This document shows positions 19,579 through 29,010 of a stretch of 64,000 nucleotides of DNA, piece by piece. The notes below the pieces were generated by a model that was not told the DNA's origin, made no database searches, and saw nothing but the letters and a program-made list of their open reading frames with translations. A program made the translations under genes and the position numbers. This stretch comes from Phocaeicola coprocola DSM 17136 (GTDB lineage Bacteria; Bacteroidota; Bacteroidia; Bacteroidales; Bacteroidaceae). The stretch's first letter is position 1. Every line of letters starts with the position of its first letter. The stretch covers positions 62,001-126,000 of the forward strand of contig NZ_DS981505.1 of assembly GCF_000154845.1 (NCBI RefSeq). The letters are read 5' to 3'.

Positions 19579-22500
19579 TCATTCTTTTACGAGATAGAAA
19601 CGTCCGTCATTACTCTTCATCGCACCTGCATTTACTGTAAGCGAAGTACCATCCAGCAGGTAGCGCTTTCCTGTCTGCTTGTCAACCAGTGTCCATCCCT
19701 TCCAGTTGCTGCCATAGTCCAAAGTGAATTCTGTCTGTTGCGAACCGTCCTTTACCATGAATCCTAAACCCACACGAGTTGCATTACTCATTTTCTGAAT
19801 ATCGAGCGCACGCTTGTCGGCTACGGTATACACCTTTACCTTCGGCATAAAGTCCTCGTCAATCAGTGAAACAATATCCTCCTTCGCATTGTATGCATCC
19901 GATGCTCCGGCACTGCGAATCAGCGAACAAGAACTTACAGAGTTACCCGATACAGCCGAGATTTTCATTTCGCCTGCTGTCGGAACAGAAGCACTGCGGG
20001 AACTTCTGGTTGCGGTACTTGCAGAAGGCTGTACAAACATATCCGAGGTATAAGTTATATTAACATTGTCTGAAGTATAACCTTCTAACGCCTCTACATA
20101 AAATGCCTGCAACGGTGCAATGGTGTTGCTCTGTTCTCCAGCTACATTAAAGCTTAAATCTCCGTTTTTACCTAAGGAAATTCTGACCAATCCCTCTTCT
20201 TCTCCGAAAACACTTTCAGAATCTATGATACGGATAGCCTGAACAAACTGTTTATTTTCTGTCAGGAATGTCTTTATATCCAGATAACTCATAAACGGAT
20301 TGCCTGCCACAAAATAGGTAGCTCCTTTTCCATCATTCCGCAATTCAAAAGTAAATGAATTACCTGCATTCTCCGGATTAAATCCACTCACTTCATAAGC
20401 AAATTTTCCATTCATATTTCTTGCTTCTACCGGCAAAGTTTCTTTTTTAACACATTCGCCGGAAAGCGTATAATAATTGTACTCGGTATATGCTTTCGGG
20501 AAACGAAGACGATAAGAAGTTCCCCAATCATTTCCAACCATCATCTTGATGCCCTGTGCCTGCTCGTACGGCTGAGCCACGGCATTGAATGTACGACTCC
20601 AGTCGGCAGTAGCAACTACAGTACCGTTAGTACCAGAAGTTGCAGTTGTAACCGCACGACTGTACATTTTCTGACGTACTATCGGATTGTGTCGCACTTC
20701 ACGATAAGTAGCCCCATTCAGCGGAGTAAAGTATGCCGGCATCTCAGGCGAAACAAACATATCGCCCGTAACCATGCCGTGAAGCGGAGTAGAAATCATA
20801 TGATACATACCGCTTTGTACTTCCATTTCCACGTATGCACAGTCATACTCCAGATATTGTGTATTGAGTACAGCAGCTCCCGGTTCGAAATGAATATTCG
20901 CACAATAGTTACCGCCATAGAATTTATCTACACTACCCCAAGCATTCAAGTCAGGATAACGTGTGGCTCCTGCAGGAATCACCACATTAGTACATCCCCA
21001 AGGAGAACCGTCCGTCCAGTTGCTCCAGTTGTTCCAGTCGGTATCTGACGCATTTCTCTTCCAGGTAGTCTTCAGCGGATGTACCTGAGCACGCAGCCCG
21101 TTGTAAGTAGACAATCCCGAAATAGAATAATCGCCTACCGGCAATGACAATTCAAAGAAATAGCCCTTATCATCCTGCCGCAATTCAGCCTCCTGTTCTA
21201 TCTTCTGTCCGTTGCCGTTATACGGATAGCAGGTAAATGTAAGTTTAGTACCAACTTTATCATCCTGAGCATCGACAAAGATACGTACATTGCCCAAATA
21301 GGTTGTTTCATCCACACAAACATGTTCGGTTATACTCTTATATGCAATGTCGGTTTCTCCTTGATCATCCGGTTCTTCCGCACAGTCGGGAATACCATTT
21401 CCGTTGGCATCCGGACGGATATAGAAACCCGACAGCCAGACTGTTTCGAGCGCATCTGCCAATGAAGGGAACGAAATACGTACTTCATCGTAATCCTGTA
21501 AAGGAGTAACCTCCATATAAGCCAGTCCGGCATCGCTTATCACCTCGATGGAAGCCAATCCGCCGGAAGTAGACTCACTTGCTACCGCCTGTCCACCATT
21601 GTATGCCGCAATTGCCACATTCTGAAGAACAGACGCATTCAGCACATATCCCGGCGTACGGAGTATGGCACCTACTGGCTGTCCGCCTCTGATGGAATTA
21701 AATTTTACAGCCACGGTAGAACGGCTTATCAGGCTGACTCCAGCTACAATAGAAGCCGCTGTCTGCTGACTGTTGTCGATTACGTACGACAGGTTGTTCA
21801 TGGTAGCCCCCACACTTGCCGCCGACGAAGATTTTGTTTCCGCATAGTTGATAGTCGCCCCATGCTTCTGTGCCGTGATCATTTCCATACAAGCCTCCGA
21901 TGTCCCTGCATACTCTTCGCAAGTAGTGGGTTCGTAGAAAGCATAATACAAACGGAAGGTATTCAAATTGACATTCAGCAAGCCTGCAGTCCAAAGCTCC
22001 ACCTGATCGAATGTCTTATCTGTTTCCACATAAAAACGTAACTTGCTTCCGTCGTTTCCTACCAGTCCCACTCCTATCGCGTCATTTTCTGCCGTCAGTC
22101 CGGAAAACACTTCTTCACCATCTTTATACAGTCTGATAAAGAAAAACTTCAAGACATCGGCACCCAGCAGCTGATTATTTGTCTGCATCACAAATCCCAC
22201 GCGGGTCTTTCCTCCTTGCGGAGCAATGTCTTGAGAAGAATGTACACCAGCCAGACTGCCAAACTGAATCAAGCTCAATACATTGGTAGCTTCTGCATAA
22301 TTAGTATAATCACCATCAACCAGATTCTGGCGGTTGTTTATCTTATTGAACAAAGAAATACCTCCCTGTGATCCACTGGATTCAACCACCGTATACTGTC
22401 CTTGGTTCGCAGAAGTATTAATCATCATCGTATTACAACCCGCCACAGCTTCTTTTTTATTGCGATGAATCACCGCATACGACCATGAAATTTCTTTTTC

Positions 22501-23925
22501 TTCTCGGGTATATACAGCCTTTACTACATAGTCACCATTTACTGTCATGCCGGTCATGTGGTTGCCCGATATAGAAGGAGATGTAGCTCCGCTGGGCCAA
22601 CTAATAAGTGAATAGATTACAGAACCTTCCGATGGTGTCGGGAGGTTGTAATAATCGGTAGAAATGGTATCATTGCCAATGGTAAAATAAGAGGATACGT
22701 CTATCTCTACCGGGTCGCGGGAGTAGGCGTAATGAACTTTCACTGCTGATAACAAATTAATACCAGAAGGTAAATCAAGTTCCAATCTTCGGGTATCCTT
22801 TTTTGTTAATATCATGCTAAACTCTCTTGCGCCTCCTGCTAAAGCAGATACTCCGATACCACTTTCCGTATTAATGCTTTGAGGATTATTATCACCTGTG
22901 TCATAGGCATTTAATTTAGTAGCTCCTAAAGAAATAGAAGCTAATCCACCTCCAGTTGTATAATATCCTACTTCTGAACCAACGGGTATCGTCGCTCCAA
23001 AATCTACACGACATGTGAGCCCACCCAAAAGTCCGCTTACAAGTTCACATACCGGTCCATCATTTAGATTCTTGTTTACTAAATCTCCTTTCGACAAAGA
23101 ATGTAGTGGTCTTTCCTGCTCAGCGTAAGGATATTCATGTTTTTCTGCCGCTATCTTTTTAGGATTCTCCCCCACAAACGCATAGTAGAACTCCAGTCCA
23201 CTAAGTACATCGACACTGATGGAAGCACAACCGATTCGTACTTCATCGAAAGGTTTAGTAGTAGTGAATGAAATTTCACTTAAACCTCCAGATACATTCA
23301 AGAGATTTAAGTTTAGTAACTGAAATTTATCACCACTTCCTGATGTAGAGGAACCGTCTTGTTCTTTGCCTTTTAAATAAGTCTTTACCCAAAAGCCTTG
23401 CAATACATTTAAGCTTAGTAAACCTCCTGGGGCTTTATACAAGAATCCGACCTTAATGCCATTAGAAGAATCGTAGTAAACACGATTGACATCTTTTACA
23501 GACAAAATTGGAAGCCCTGCATTTACCTCTGCCAATCCCTTCAGACTAACAGAGTTATCTAAGTTCTTGTCTACCAAATATTCCAACTTATTATCCGAGT
23601 TACTTAAAACGCCTACCAAATTCTTGGTTATCTGGTTGATTACTCTTCCTTCACCCACCAAAGGGACACGACAATTGGGCTTGTATGTAGCACCGGTAGC
23701 ATCCTGTACCACATCAAGTCCCGAGGTACTTGCAGCCTCAGCACGTGTTCCGCCTTGTTCGAAAGATTGCACCGAGGGAAGTAAATCCTCATCGCGGCAT
23801 GAATAAAATACAACTGTCAGCAGTGCAGCCAGAAACAGCGGCACCGATGCAGACCATTTCTTTCCGGCTATTCGACAGGCGGAAAGAAAACTCCTTTGTC
23901 TGGATGTCTGGAAAAATACGCTCAT
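19579..23925 (-). CDS. Large adhesin-like lipoprotein of the pilus locus
   Basis: Lipoprotein of 1448 residues, probably a tip adhesin or stalk protein. The N-terminus has an unusually long positively charged stretch, then a hydrophobic segment ending in the lipobox FYSCRDE. The first 850 residues contain three related modules of roughly 200 residues, each with a beta strand of the type FDEVRIGCAS, FDQVELWTAG or YDEVRISFPS followed by an F/Y-rich YYAF strand. The C-terminal 450 residues carry WNNWSNWTDGSPWG, IAPLQAFYVEA and a final KRYLLDG...FYLVKE segment typical of large secreted Bacteroidota surface proteins. Ligand unknown. It sits behind a strong hairpin downstream of the major subunit, which would keep its expression low relative to the shaft protein. 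Confidence 0.7.
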   Translation of the reverse strand: MSVFFQTSRQRSFLSACRIAGKKWSASVPLFLAALLTVVFYSCRDEDLLPSVQSFEQGGTRAEAASTSGLDVVQDATGATYKPNCRVPLVGEGRVINQITKNLVGVLSNSDNKLEYLVDKNLDNSVSLKGLAEVNAGLPILSVKDVNRVYYDSSNGIKVGFLYKAPGGLLSLNVLQGFWVKTYLKGKEQDGSSTSGSGDKFQLLNLNLLNVSGGLSEISFTTTKPFDEVRIGCASISVDVLSGLEFYYAFVGENPKKIAAEKHEYPYAEQERPLHSLSKGDLVNKNLNDGPVCELVSGLLGGLTCRVDFGATIPVGSEVGYYTTGGGLASISLGATKLNAYDTGDNNPQSINTESGIGVSALAGGAREFSMILTKKDTRRLELDLPSGINLLSAVKVHYAYSRDPVEIDVSSYFTIGNDTISTDYYNLPTPSEGSVIYSLISWPSGATSPSISGNHMTGMTVNGDYVVKAVYTREEKEISWSYAVIHRNKKEAVAGCNTMMINTSANQGQYTVVESSGSQGGISLFNKINNRQNLVDGDYTNYAEATNVLSLIQFGSLAGVHSSQDIAPQGGKTRVGFVMQTNNQLLGADVLKFFFIRLYKDGEEVFSGLTAENDAIGVGLVGNDGSKLRFYVETDKTFDQVELWTAGLLNVNLNTFRLYYAFYEPTTCEEYAGTSEACMEMITAQKHGATINYAETKSSSAASVGATMNNLSYVIDNSQQTAASIVAGVSLISRSTVAVKFNSIRGGQPVGAILRTPGYVLNASVLQNVAIAAYNGGQAVASESTSGGLASIEVISDAGLAYMEVTPLQDYDEVRISFPSLADALETVWLSGFYIRPDANGNGIPDCAEEPDDQGETDIAYKSITEHVCVDETTYLGNVRIFVDAQDDKVGTKLTFTCYPYNGNGQKIEQEAELRQDDKGYFFELSLPVGDYSISGLSTYNGLRAQVHPLKTTWKRNASDTDWNNWSNWTDGSPWGCTNVVIPAGATRYPDLNAWGSVDKFYGGNYCANIHFEPGAAVLNTQYLEYDCAYVEMEVQSGMYHMISTPLHGMVTGDMFVSPEMPAYFTPLNGATYREVRHNPIVRQKMYSRAVTTATSGTNGTVVATADWSRTFNAVAQPYEQAQGIKMMVGNDWGTSYRLRFPKAYTEYNYYTLSGECVKKETLPVEARNMNGKFAYEVSGFNPENAGNSFTFELRNDGKGATYFVAGNPFMSYLDIKTFLTENKQFVQAIRIIDSESVFGEEEGLVRISLGKNGDLSFNVAGEQSNTIAPLQAFYVEALEGYTSDNVNITYTSDMFVQPSASTATRSSRSASVPTAGEMKISAVSGNSVSSCSLIRSAGASDAYNAKEDIVSLIDEDFMPKVKVYTVADKRALDIQKMSNATRVGLGFMVKDGSQQTEFTLDYGSNWKGWTLVDKQTGKRYLLDGTSLTVNAGAMKSNDGRFYLVKE

Positions 23926-24184
23926 TATCTTTAAATTTTATAGTTTTTACAATATTTCTTCACTTCCCCGTCGTGCATAAAACGGTACTACCTGACTGCG
24001 GTTTTACGCGATTCTTTCTCTGAATAATGACGGAAAGCTGCCTGGCTCTTGCCTTCGGAATAATCATGAAAGACAGGCAGTCTTCCGGCTCCGATTCGTA
24101 TCGTTCATGAGAAATCTCACTGTTGCCGGCGTCTTGCAGAAGAGCTTTTTGTTACTTGACTTCGGAAATTCAAAAAACAGGGTA

Positions 24185-24219
24185 AAATAGTATTGCCTGA
24201 TTTTCAGGCAATACTATTT
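24185..24219 (-). terminator. Attenuating hairpin between major fimbrillin and adhesin gene
   Basis: AAATAGTATTGCCTGA (24185-24200) and its exact complement (24204-24219) form a 16-bp perfect stem with a 3-nt loop, 19 bp past the fimbrillin stop. On the minus strand TTTTACCC and later TTTTTTG follow. It probably makes most transcripts end after the major subunit. The remaining 260 bp up to 23926 also hold a weaker GCCTG/CAGGC repeat but no gene. Confidence 0.75.
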
Positions 24220-24237
24220 GATTTATCATTCTGAAAA

Positions 24238-25596
24238 TTAATCCAATTCCATTCCGTGAATCACTTCCCAGTTATCGTTTACTTTCAATACAAGTTCTTG
24301 CTTGTTGTTCAATGATTCTGGTTTGTCATTTGGATTTTCTGGATTTGGATCTGGATCAACACCCGGCTTTCCGGGATTAGCTTCATCATTCATTCTGGTA
24401 CCAATACCATACAAGTGGTTACGTACAAGGCTGTAGGTGTTTGCAGATGTATCTGTAATAGTACTATCCCAATTTCTATTCCAGTATGTAATTGCCTGAT
24501 TCAACTGAACATCAGTTGAACCCAGATTCACTTTCCAGCTTCTAAGTACCTTTCCACCTGCATTTGTCAATTGCAAAGTCAAAGTCTGTTTTCCATCTAC
24601 ATGTGCAAACGGGATAACAAATTCACCACCAAAAGCAGAACCTTTCTGGAAAGTAGGATGACCTTTTCCATCTGAAGAATATGGATTTTTCCAGTTTTCA
24701 CCCGCATCAATCAAATTATCTTTGTTATCATCCTTAATAGCAGTAAACCATTTATTCAAATCAATAGTGCTAATCACACAAGTATCACTTCCAGATTTGC
24801 CATTGGTACCGTTTACTACATATTTTACATTAGCATTACCAGAACCATTTCCAGTAAGATCAAAGCTATTGAAATTACCAAGAACCAATGACTTATTCTG
24901 AGCACTTGCAACCAGTTTCAGATACCTGGCACCTTCCATAAAAGGAATATCTTTAACGTAGGCAAAAGCACCTGCTACCTGACGGTTCAGTACTACCGGT
25001 TTCTTGAAACCTTTTCCCTTTTCAACAGTCAATTTCATCTGTCCGGCAAAGATTTCTTCACCAATCTTATTCGTATCGCCCCCTTTAATTGGCAACACCA
25101 TGTTTTCGCTGAAAGTATATTTACCTCCACCTTCTTCTATCTTTTTAACTTCAGTAACCTTAGTTAAATCATAATCACTAGTAGCACTATAACCTACCGC
25201 ATAAATCTTATAAGTACCGGCAGCAAGTTTATCTGCACCCTTCAGTTCAATAGTAGTCTGGCGACCGTGACCACCGGTAGTATATACTGTTGAAACATCA
25301 TCAGTATTCCAATCAGAAATTTCTTTTACATACTTTACATTACCAGCACCATCACCATCACAAATCCACAGCTTCACATTTTCAATAGTCTGTTTAGCCT
25401 CAGCACTATACAGCGGACGTCCGGCACGGGTAGCCAGTCCGTCGCCACCATTTTCCACCTGAAGTGTGATAATCTGAGCACCGTCAGCTACACTCTCTAC
25501 ACCATTTCCGTCTTGCACATAGACAACTTCCTTGTCGCAAGAATAGAATGACAATGACGCCATCAAAGCCATTCCCAATAAATAGTTTTTCTTCAT
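24238..25596 (-). CDS. Major fimbrillin (FimA/Mfa1-like pilus subunit)
   Basis: Pilus shaft subunit of 452 residues, exported as a lipoprotein (signal peptide with lipobox FYSC) and expected to be trimmed and polymerised by strand exchange outside the cell. Visible family features: LATRAGRPLYSAEA with an Arg that is a plausible Arg-gingipain-like cleavage site, NRQVAGAFAYV (RxVAG motif, about residue 210), TIDLNKWF and SLVRNHLYGIG. A Pro/Asn-rich linker (PGVDPDPNPENPND) leads to the tail NDNWEVIHGMELD. It follows the anchor gene by 48 bp and precedes a strong hairpin, as expected for the most abundant subunit. Confidence 0.82.
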   Translation of the reverse strand: MKKNYLLGMALMASLSFYSCDKEVVYVQDGNGVESVADGAQIITLQVENGGDGLATRAGRPLYSAEAKQTIENVKLWICDGDGAGNVKYVKEISDWNTDDVSTVYTTGGHGRQTTIELKGADKLAAGTYKIYAVGYSATSDYDLTKVTEVKKIEEGGGKYTFSENMVLPIKGGDTNKIGEEIFAGQMKLTVEKGKGFKKPVVLNRQVAGAFAYVKDIPFMEGARYLKLVASAQNKSLVLGNFNSFDLTGNGSGNANVKYVVNGTNGKSGSDTCVISTIDLNKWFTAIKDDNKDNLIDAGENWKNPYSSDGKGHPTFQKGSAFGGEFVIPFAHVDGKQTLTLQLTNAGGKVLRSWKVNLGSTDVQLNQAITYWNRNWDSTITDTSANTYSLVRNHLYGIGTRMNDEANPGKPGVDPDPNPENPNDKPESLNNKQELVLKVNDNWEVIHGMELD

Positions 25597-25644
25597 ACGT
25601 AAAAAATTAAACTATAAATAATAACATTATCAATAATCGGTCAA

Positions 25645-26583
25645 TCAATCCAGTTCCATATCGTGCAGTAACTCCCAGTTGTCGTTTACCCGAAGGTAAA
25701 TCTCGAAGTCGCCCTCACCGCTTCCGCCTTCGTCTACATACACATACTTCAGGATGGTAATCTCGTTACGCCCCATGGTGATGTTTATGTCCTGTGGCTC
25801 CAGCGTAGGATAATAAGCAGCTCTGCCCTGACTTCCGGCTGCCGATTTGTCGATAAACATCACACTCAGCGTAGAACCTTCGTACGACGGCGACGGACAC
25901 ATCAGGGTTTCGCTCTTTATTTCACTGCGTATCTCCTGCCACTCGAGCTCGGTATGTATATCGGTCAGACTAGAATAATGGAAACCATTGTCTACAAAAT
26001 TGTAAATATCCTGTATATCCTTGGTGGAGAAGTCGATGTTATCGGGGATTCCCTCCGCCTTGATAAGCAAGTTGCCCTTGGTACGCTCCATGGCAAGCGA
26101 ATGTTCTTCGTTGCCGTAACGATAGTCGAACGTAGCACTTGCCAGATAGATGTCGTTTGCCGCCGCACCCACAGCTTCCATTTCTGCCGTAGTAGCATCT
26201 TCTCCCAGCGGTTCATCGCTCTTCATGTTTCCCCATACGGTAAGAGTATATTTTCCATACGGCAACGACTCGGGAAGAGTGATAAGCTGAGTCTGATTAT
26301 CGTTGTCTACCAGCGTATTTTTCTGCTCTGCCACTACCTTTCCTTCGGCATCGTGTACAATGTAATATAGCGTGCTCACGTAATCGCGAAACGGCAGGTT
26401 TTCTGCCTTGCGCTCCATCAGTCCCAGCTTCACGGCATCGTCGATGTTGAAGTAATTCTTATCTTTTACTGTAAGCGTAACCTGCAGCGGCGGACAGGGA
26501 GGAATGGAGTCGCGTATGCAACTGCTCCACAGAAGACACACAGCCACCGGCAATACATACAATATCTTTATTCCTTTACTCAT
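25645..26583 (-). CDS. FimB/Mfa2-family pilus anchor lipoprotein
   Basis: Outer-membrane anchor of the pilus, 312 residues. The signal peptide ends in SSCIRDSIPPCPP; the Cys followed by a PPCP-type segment is characteristic of the FimB/Mfa2 family. The body includes YTLTVWGNMKS and the late VMFIDKS segment common in these anchors. Its last residues, NDNWELLHDMELD, are almost identical to the tail of the major fimbrillin, which is unusual. Its start overlaps the end of the OmpA/TPR gene by 8 bp, indicating translational coupling. Confidence 0.82.
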   Translation of the reverse strand: MSKGIKILYVLPVAVCLLWSSCIRDSIPPCPPLQVTLTVKDKNYFNIDDAVKLGLMERKAENLPFRDYVSTLYYIVHDAEGKVVAEQKNTLVDNDNQTQLITLPESLPYGKYTLTVWGNMKSDEPLGEDATTAEMEAVGAAANDIYLASATFDYRYGNEEHSLAMERTKGNLLIKAEGIPDNIDFSTKDIQDIYNFVDNGFHYSSLTDIHTELEWQEIRSEIKSETLMCPSPSYEGSTLSVMFIDKSAAGSQGRAAYYPTLEPQDINITMGRNEITILKYVYVDEGGSGEGDFEIYLRVNDNWELLHDMELD

Positions 26584-28351
26584 AGTCTTTTCCTTCTGTC
26601 AATGCTTGAAATGCCGGTGTCGTAAGGTAAGGAAGGAAATCCGGCTCTGTTTGCATTCGTTCCTTTAATCGGCTGTCGGGCAGCGCATGTTCCAAACGGG
26701 CTGCTACCTCGTCTGCCTCTTTCTGCATACGTGCAGCCACCAGCGCACGTACGTATTCTGCCAGCGGAGTGTGGTCTTCGCAGCGATCCATAATGGAAGC
26801 CGCATGCTGTGTATCGCCAACACTGAGCGATACAACCGCCGCATTCACGTCTTCGTACCCTTGCATCAGCGTGTATGCCTCTTGCAGCTTTCTTTCCTGT
26901 GCCTTAAGCAATGCCAGGTTGTAGCGCGCCTGAGGCAGTTCGGTATTGGTCTGAAGCAGCTCAATAGCTTTTTCGTTGTTTCCCTTATATACATATACGG
27001 CTGCCTTGGTATTCAGCACCTCGGGTGAATATTCTTTCAACCCGTTGAGCACTGCCTCGGCCTCATCTGCCTTGTCTTCACGCAGCAGAAGTACCGCCAG
27101 ATTATTGGCTGCCACCTGCGACTGCGGGAAGTAGTGCAGAATGGTACGGTATACCTCCTTCTTCTCTTCGGGAGTCTTCTTCAGGGTCGATACGCGCAAC
27201 AGCTCTTCTTCATTGAAGGCATCGGGACGCTTGCCGTACATGTCGAGCAGTTCGGCATCGGTAGTGAAACTCTTCAGTGTATATGTATATACGTATTCTA
27301 CCTTGCGGTCTTTCTGCAAGTAATTGTTTTTGATGTCGTTCCAGCAAGACAGACGGCGGATATAGTGTTCTGCCACATCGTCGTTCTCGGCATTATACTT
27401 ATCTAATATTTCTCTTACCTTCAGCGAGTCGGGGTGTCCGTCGGCAATCATTGCCTGCAGCACCGGCATCCAGCCTTCGGGACGGGAACCGACACTGAAA
27501 CGTGAAGCCTGCGACGCACTGATATGAAGCTGGTCTACCAGCCAGTTTTTGGCAGAATTGGCACGGTTGCGCGACAAGGTAGTATTGAAAGCATACGAAC
27601 CGTCAGCCGATGCCATACCGTAAATGCTTACCCTGTTCAGTGTGGCAAGCGAGTCTGTCACGATTTTCTGCAGCGTAGCAAGCATACGGTTCATCTCGTT
27701 GCGGTTATCACCCAGCGAGAGGTTGATGTCGTAACGGTTTATCACGAACTGCAACAAAGCTTCTCCTCTGCCTTCCATAACCTTGGGACGGATAACAAAC
27801 TCTGGCTCAATCCAGTTCAGTTGAAGCGATTTCTTAGGTTCTATCAGCGTAGGGATATTGTTGATGTAAGCAATATCTACGGTATCGGCAATACCACACT
27901 CACCACATCCGTCGGTAGAAAGTACGGCCACAATGCGTCCGCCGTCAATATCGGCAGGCACGGCTACCCGTTCGGAATAGGTTACATCGTACTCCTTGCG
28001 GTTGTTTACCTTGCGTGCGACATTTGCCAGTGTATCAACATAGCCGTCGAGAAGTACACGGCGGTTCATTTTCTTACTATAGATAGGAGCATCGAACACC
28101 ATAGGAGTGTATTCTGCCAGCATAGAGTCTTTCTGCAGCAACTGCGGAACAACAATGAGGCGGGTGCGACCTGTAAAGGCCTTTGCCGGAATGTGAATAT
28201 TCACATCCACACCCACAGTAGACATGCTGTCGGGAGTAAGCGTACGCACCGGTGTTACCGCAACTTTCTTATTCATACCCGATGATGCACAGCCGGCTAC
28301 TCCAAGCCACAAGCATCCAGCCCAGATTAAATATGTATATCTGAATTTCAT
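26576..28351 (-). CDS. DUF3868/OmpA-like and TPR lipoprotein of pilus locus
   Basis: Lipoprotein of 591 residues from ATG 28351 (MKFRYTYLIWAG), chosen because it gives a signal peptide with lipobox VAGCASS; the upstream ATG at 28408 would overlap the preceding gene. An N-terminal DUF3868-like domain (about 20-210, with a CGECG pair) is followed by an OmpA-like region (LNRVSIYGMASADGSYAFN, LSRNRANSAKNWL) that may bind peptidoglycan, then TPR repeats (EEKKEVYRTILHYFPQSQVA) to the end. Together with DUF3575 it precedes Mfa2/fimbrillin genes in many Bacteroides pilus loci. A role in anchoring or assembly is inferred. Confidence 0.75.
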   Translation of the reverse strand: MKFRYTYLIWAGCLWLGVAGCASSGMNKKVAVTPVRTLTPDSMSTVGVDVNIHIPAKAFTGRTRLIVVPQLLQKDSMLAEYTPMVFDAPIYSKKMNRRVLLDGYVDTLANVARKVNNRKEYDVTYSERVAVPADIDGGRIVAVLSTDGCGECGIADTVDIAYINNIPTLIEPKKSLQLNWIEPEFVIRPKVMEGRGEALLQFVINRYDINLSLGDNRNEMNRMLATLQKIVTDSLATLNRVSIYGMASADGSYAFNTTLSRNRANSAKNWLVDQLHISASQASRFSVGSRPEGWMPVLQAMIADGHPDSLKVREILDKYNAENDDVAEHYIRRLSCWNDIKNNYLQKDRKVEYVYTYTLKSFTTDAELLDMYGKRPDAFNEEELLRVSTLKKTPEEKKEVYRTILHYFPQSQVAANNLAVLLLREDKADEAEAVLNGLKEYSPEVLNTKAAVYVYKGNNEKAIELLQTNTELPQARYNLALLKAQERKLQEAYTLMQGYEDVNAAVVSLSVGDTQHAASIMDRCEDHTPLAEYVRALVAARMQKEADEVAARLEHALPDSRLKERMQTEPDFLPYLTTPAFQALTEGKDYE

Positions 28352-28362
28352 ATTGCAAACGT

Positions 28363-28905
28363 TTAAAAGATATAAGAAACCGATACAGCCAATTTTGTAA
28401 GCCCCCAATAATCTTTGGTCTTGTCTTCATGGCACTTACTACAAGGAATGCGGGGACTCTCCTTATACCACAGGCGAGCGTATCCGGCACCAATCAGCGC
28501 TTCCAGATTCCAGTGCGACGACAATATCCAGTTGTAGCCATAGGTTACTCCCCCTCCGGTCAAGCAACCGTCGTATCGCTTATCACTGAAACCTCCATAA
28601 TATTGTGCTCCATGCAAGTGAGCTCCTACAAAATGACCTTCAAAACTCTCGCAGAACCAGTATCTCAATTCTGGTTGCACAAGCCAGAAACGCATCTTTC
28701 TGTCATCCCTAAACGTCCAAGGATTGTATGCCAGCTGCCAGTCGGTAGTAAACTTTCGGCTCAAACCAATTTCAACGCTGGCATTGGGGGTAGTAGCTCC
28801 CCAATAAAGAGCATTTGTCTTCAAAGCTACGTTTTGAGCATTTCCGTTTCCTCCGAAACACAGAAAGGCACATAGAAAGAGTAATTTTCTATATTTCCGT
28901 ATCAT
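28363..28905 (-). CDS. DUF3575 outer-membrane barrel-like protein, first gene of pilus operon
   Basis: Protein of 180 residues with a signal peptide ending GNAQ. It has the DUF3575 pattern VALKTNALYWGATTPNASVE, FRDDRKMRFWLVQPELRYW and a final strand ending SVSYIF with terminal Phe, suggesting a small outer-membrane barrel. Four Cys near the end (IPCSKCHED) are an oddity. It is 11 bp upstream of the OmpA/TPR gene and is the first gene after the operon promoter. Function is unknown; the association with pilus loci is known for the family. Confidence 0.78.
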   Translation of the reverse strand: MIRKYRKLLFLCAFLCFGGNGNAQNVALKTNALYWGATTPNASVEIGLSRKFTTDWQLAYNPWTFRDDRKMRFWLVQPELRYWFCESFEGHFVGAHLHGAQYYGGFSDKRYDGCLTGGGVTYGYNWILSSHWNLEALIGAGYARLWYKESPRIPCSKCHEDKTKDYWGLTKLAVSVSYIF

Positions 28906-28929
28906 CTACACTATCATTTTATTTTTTTG

Positions 28930-28957
28930 CAAAGGTAAACAGCAACGGAAATACAAA
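28930..28957 (-). promoter_or_regulatory. Candidate promoter of the pilus operon
   Basis: Minus-strand TACCTTTG at 28930-28937 is a full -7 match 25 bp upstream of the DUF3575 ATG. A TTTG at 28954-28957 could serve as the -33 box, but the 16-bp spacer is shorter than the usual 19-21. Confidence 0.5.
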
Positions 28958-29010
28958 AATTACAAATTCACGTCAAATAATTACAATTTACAATCACCCT
29001 ATAATTCTAG

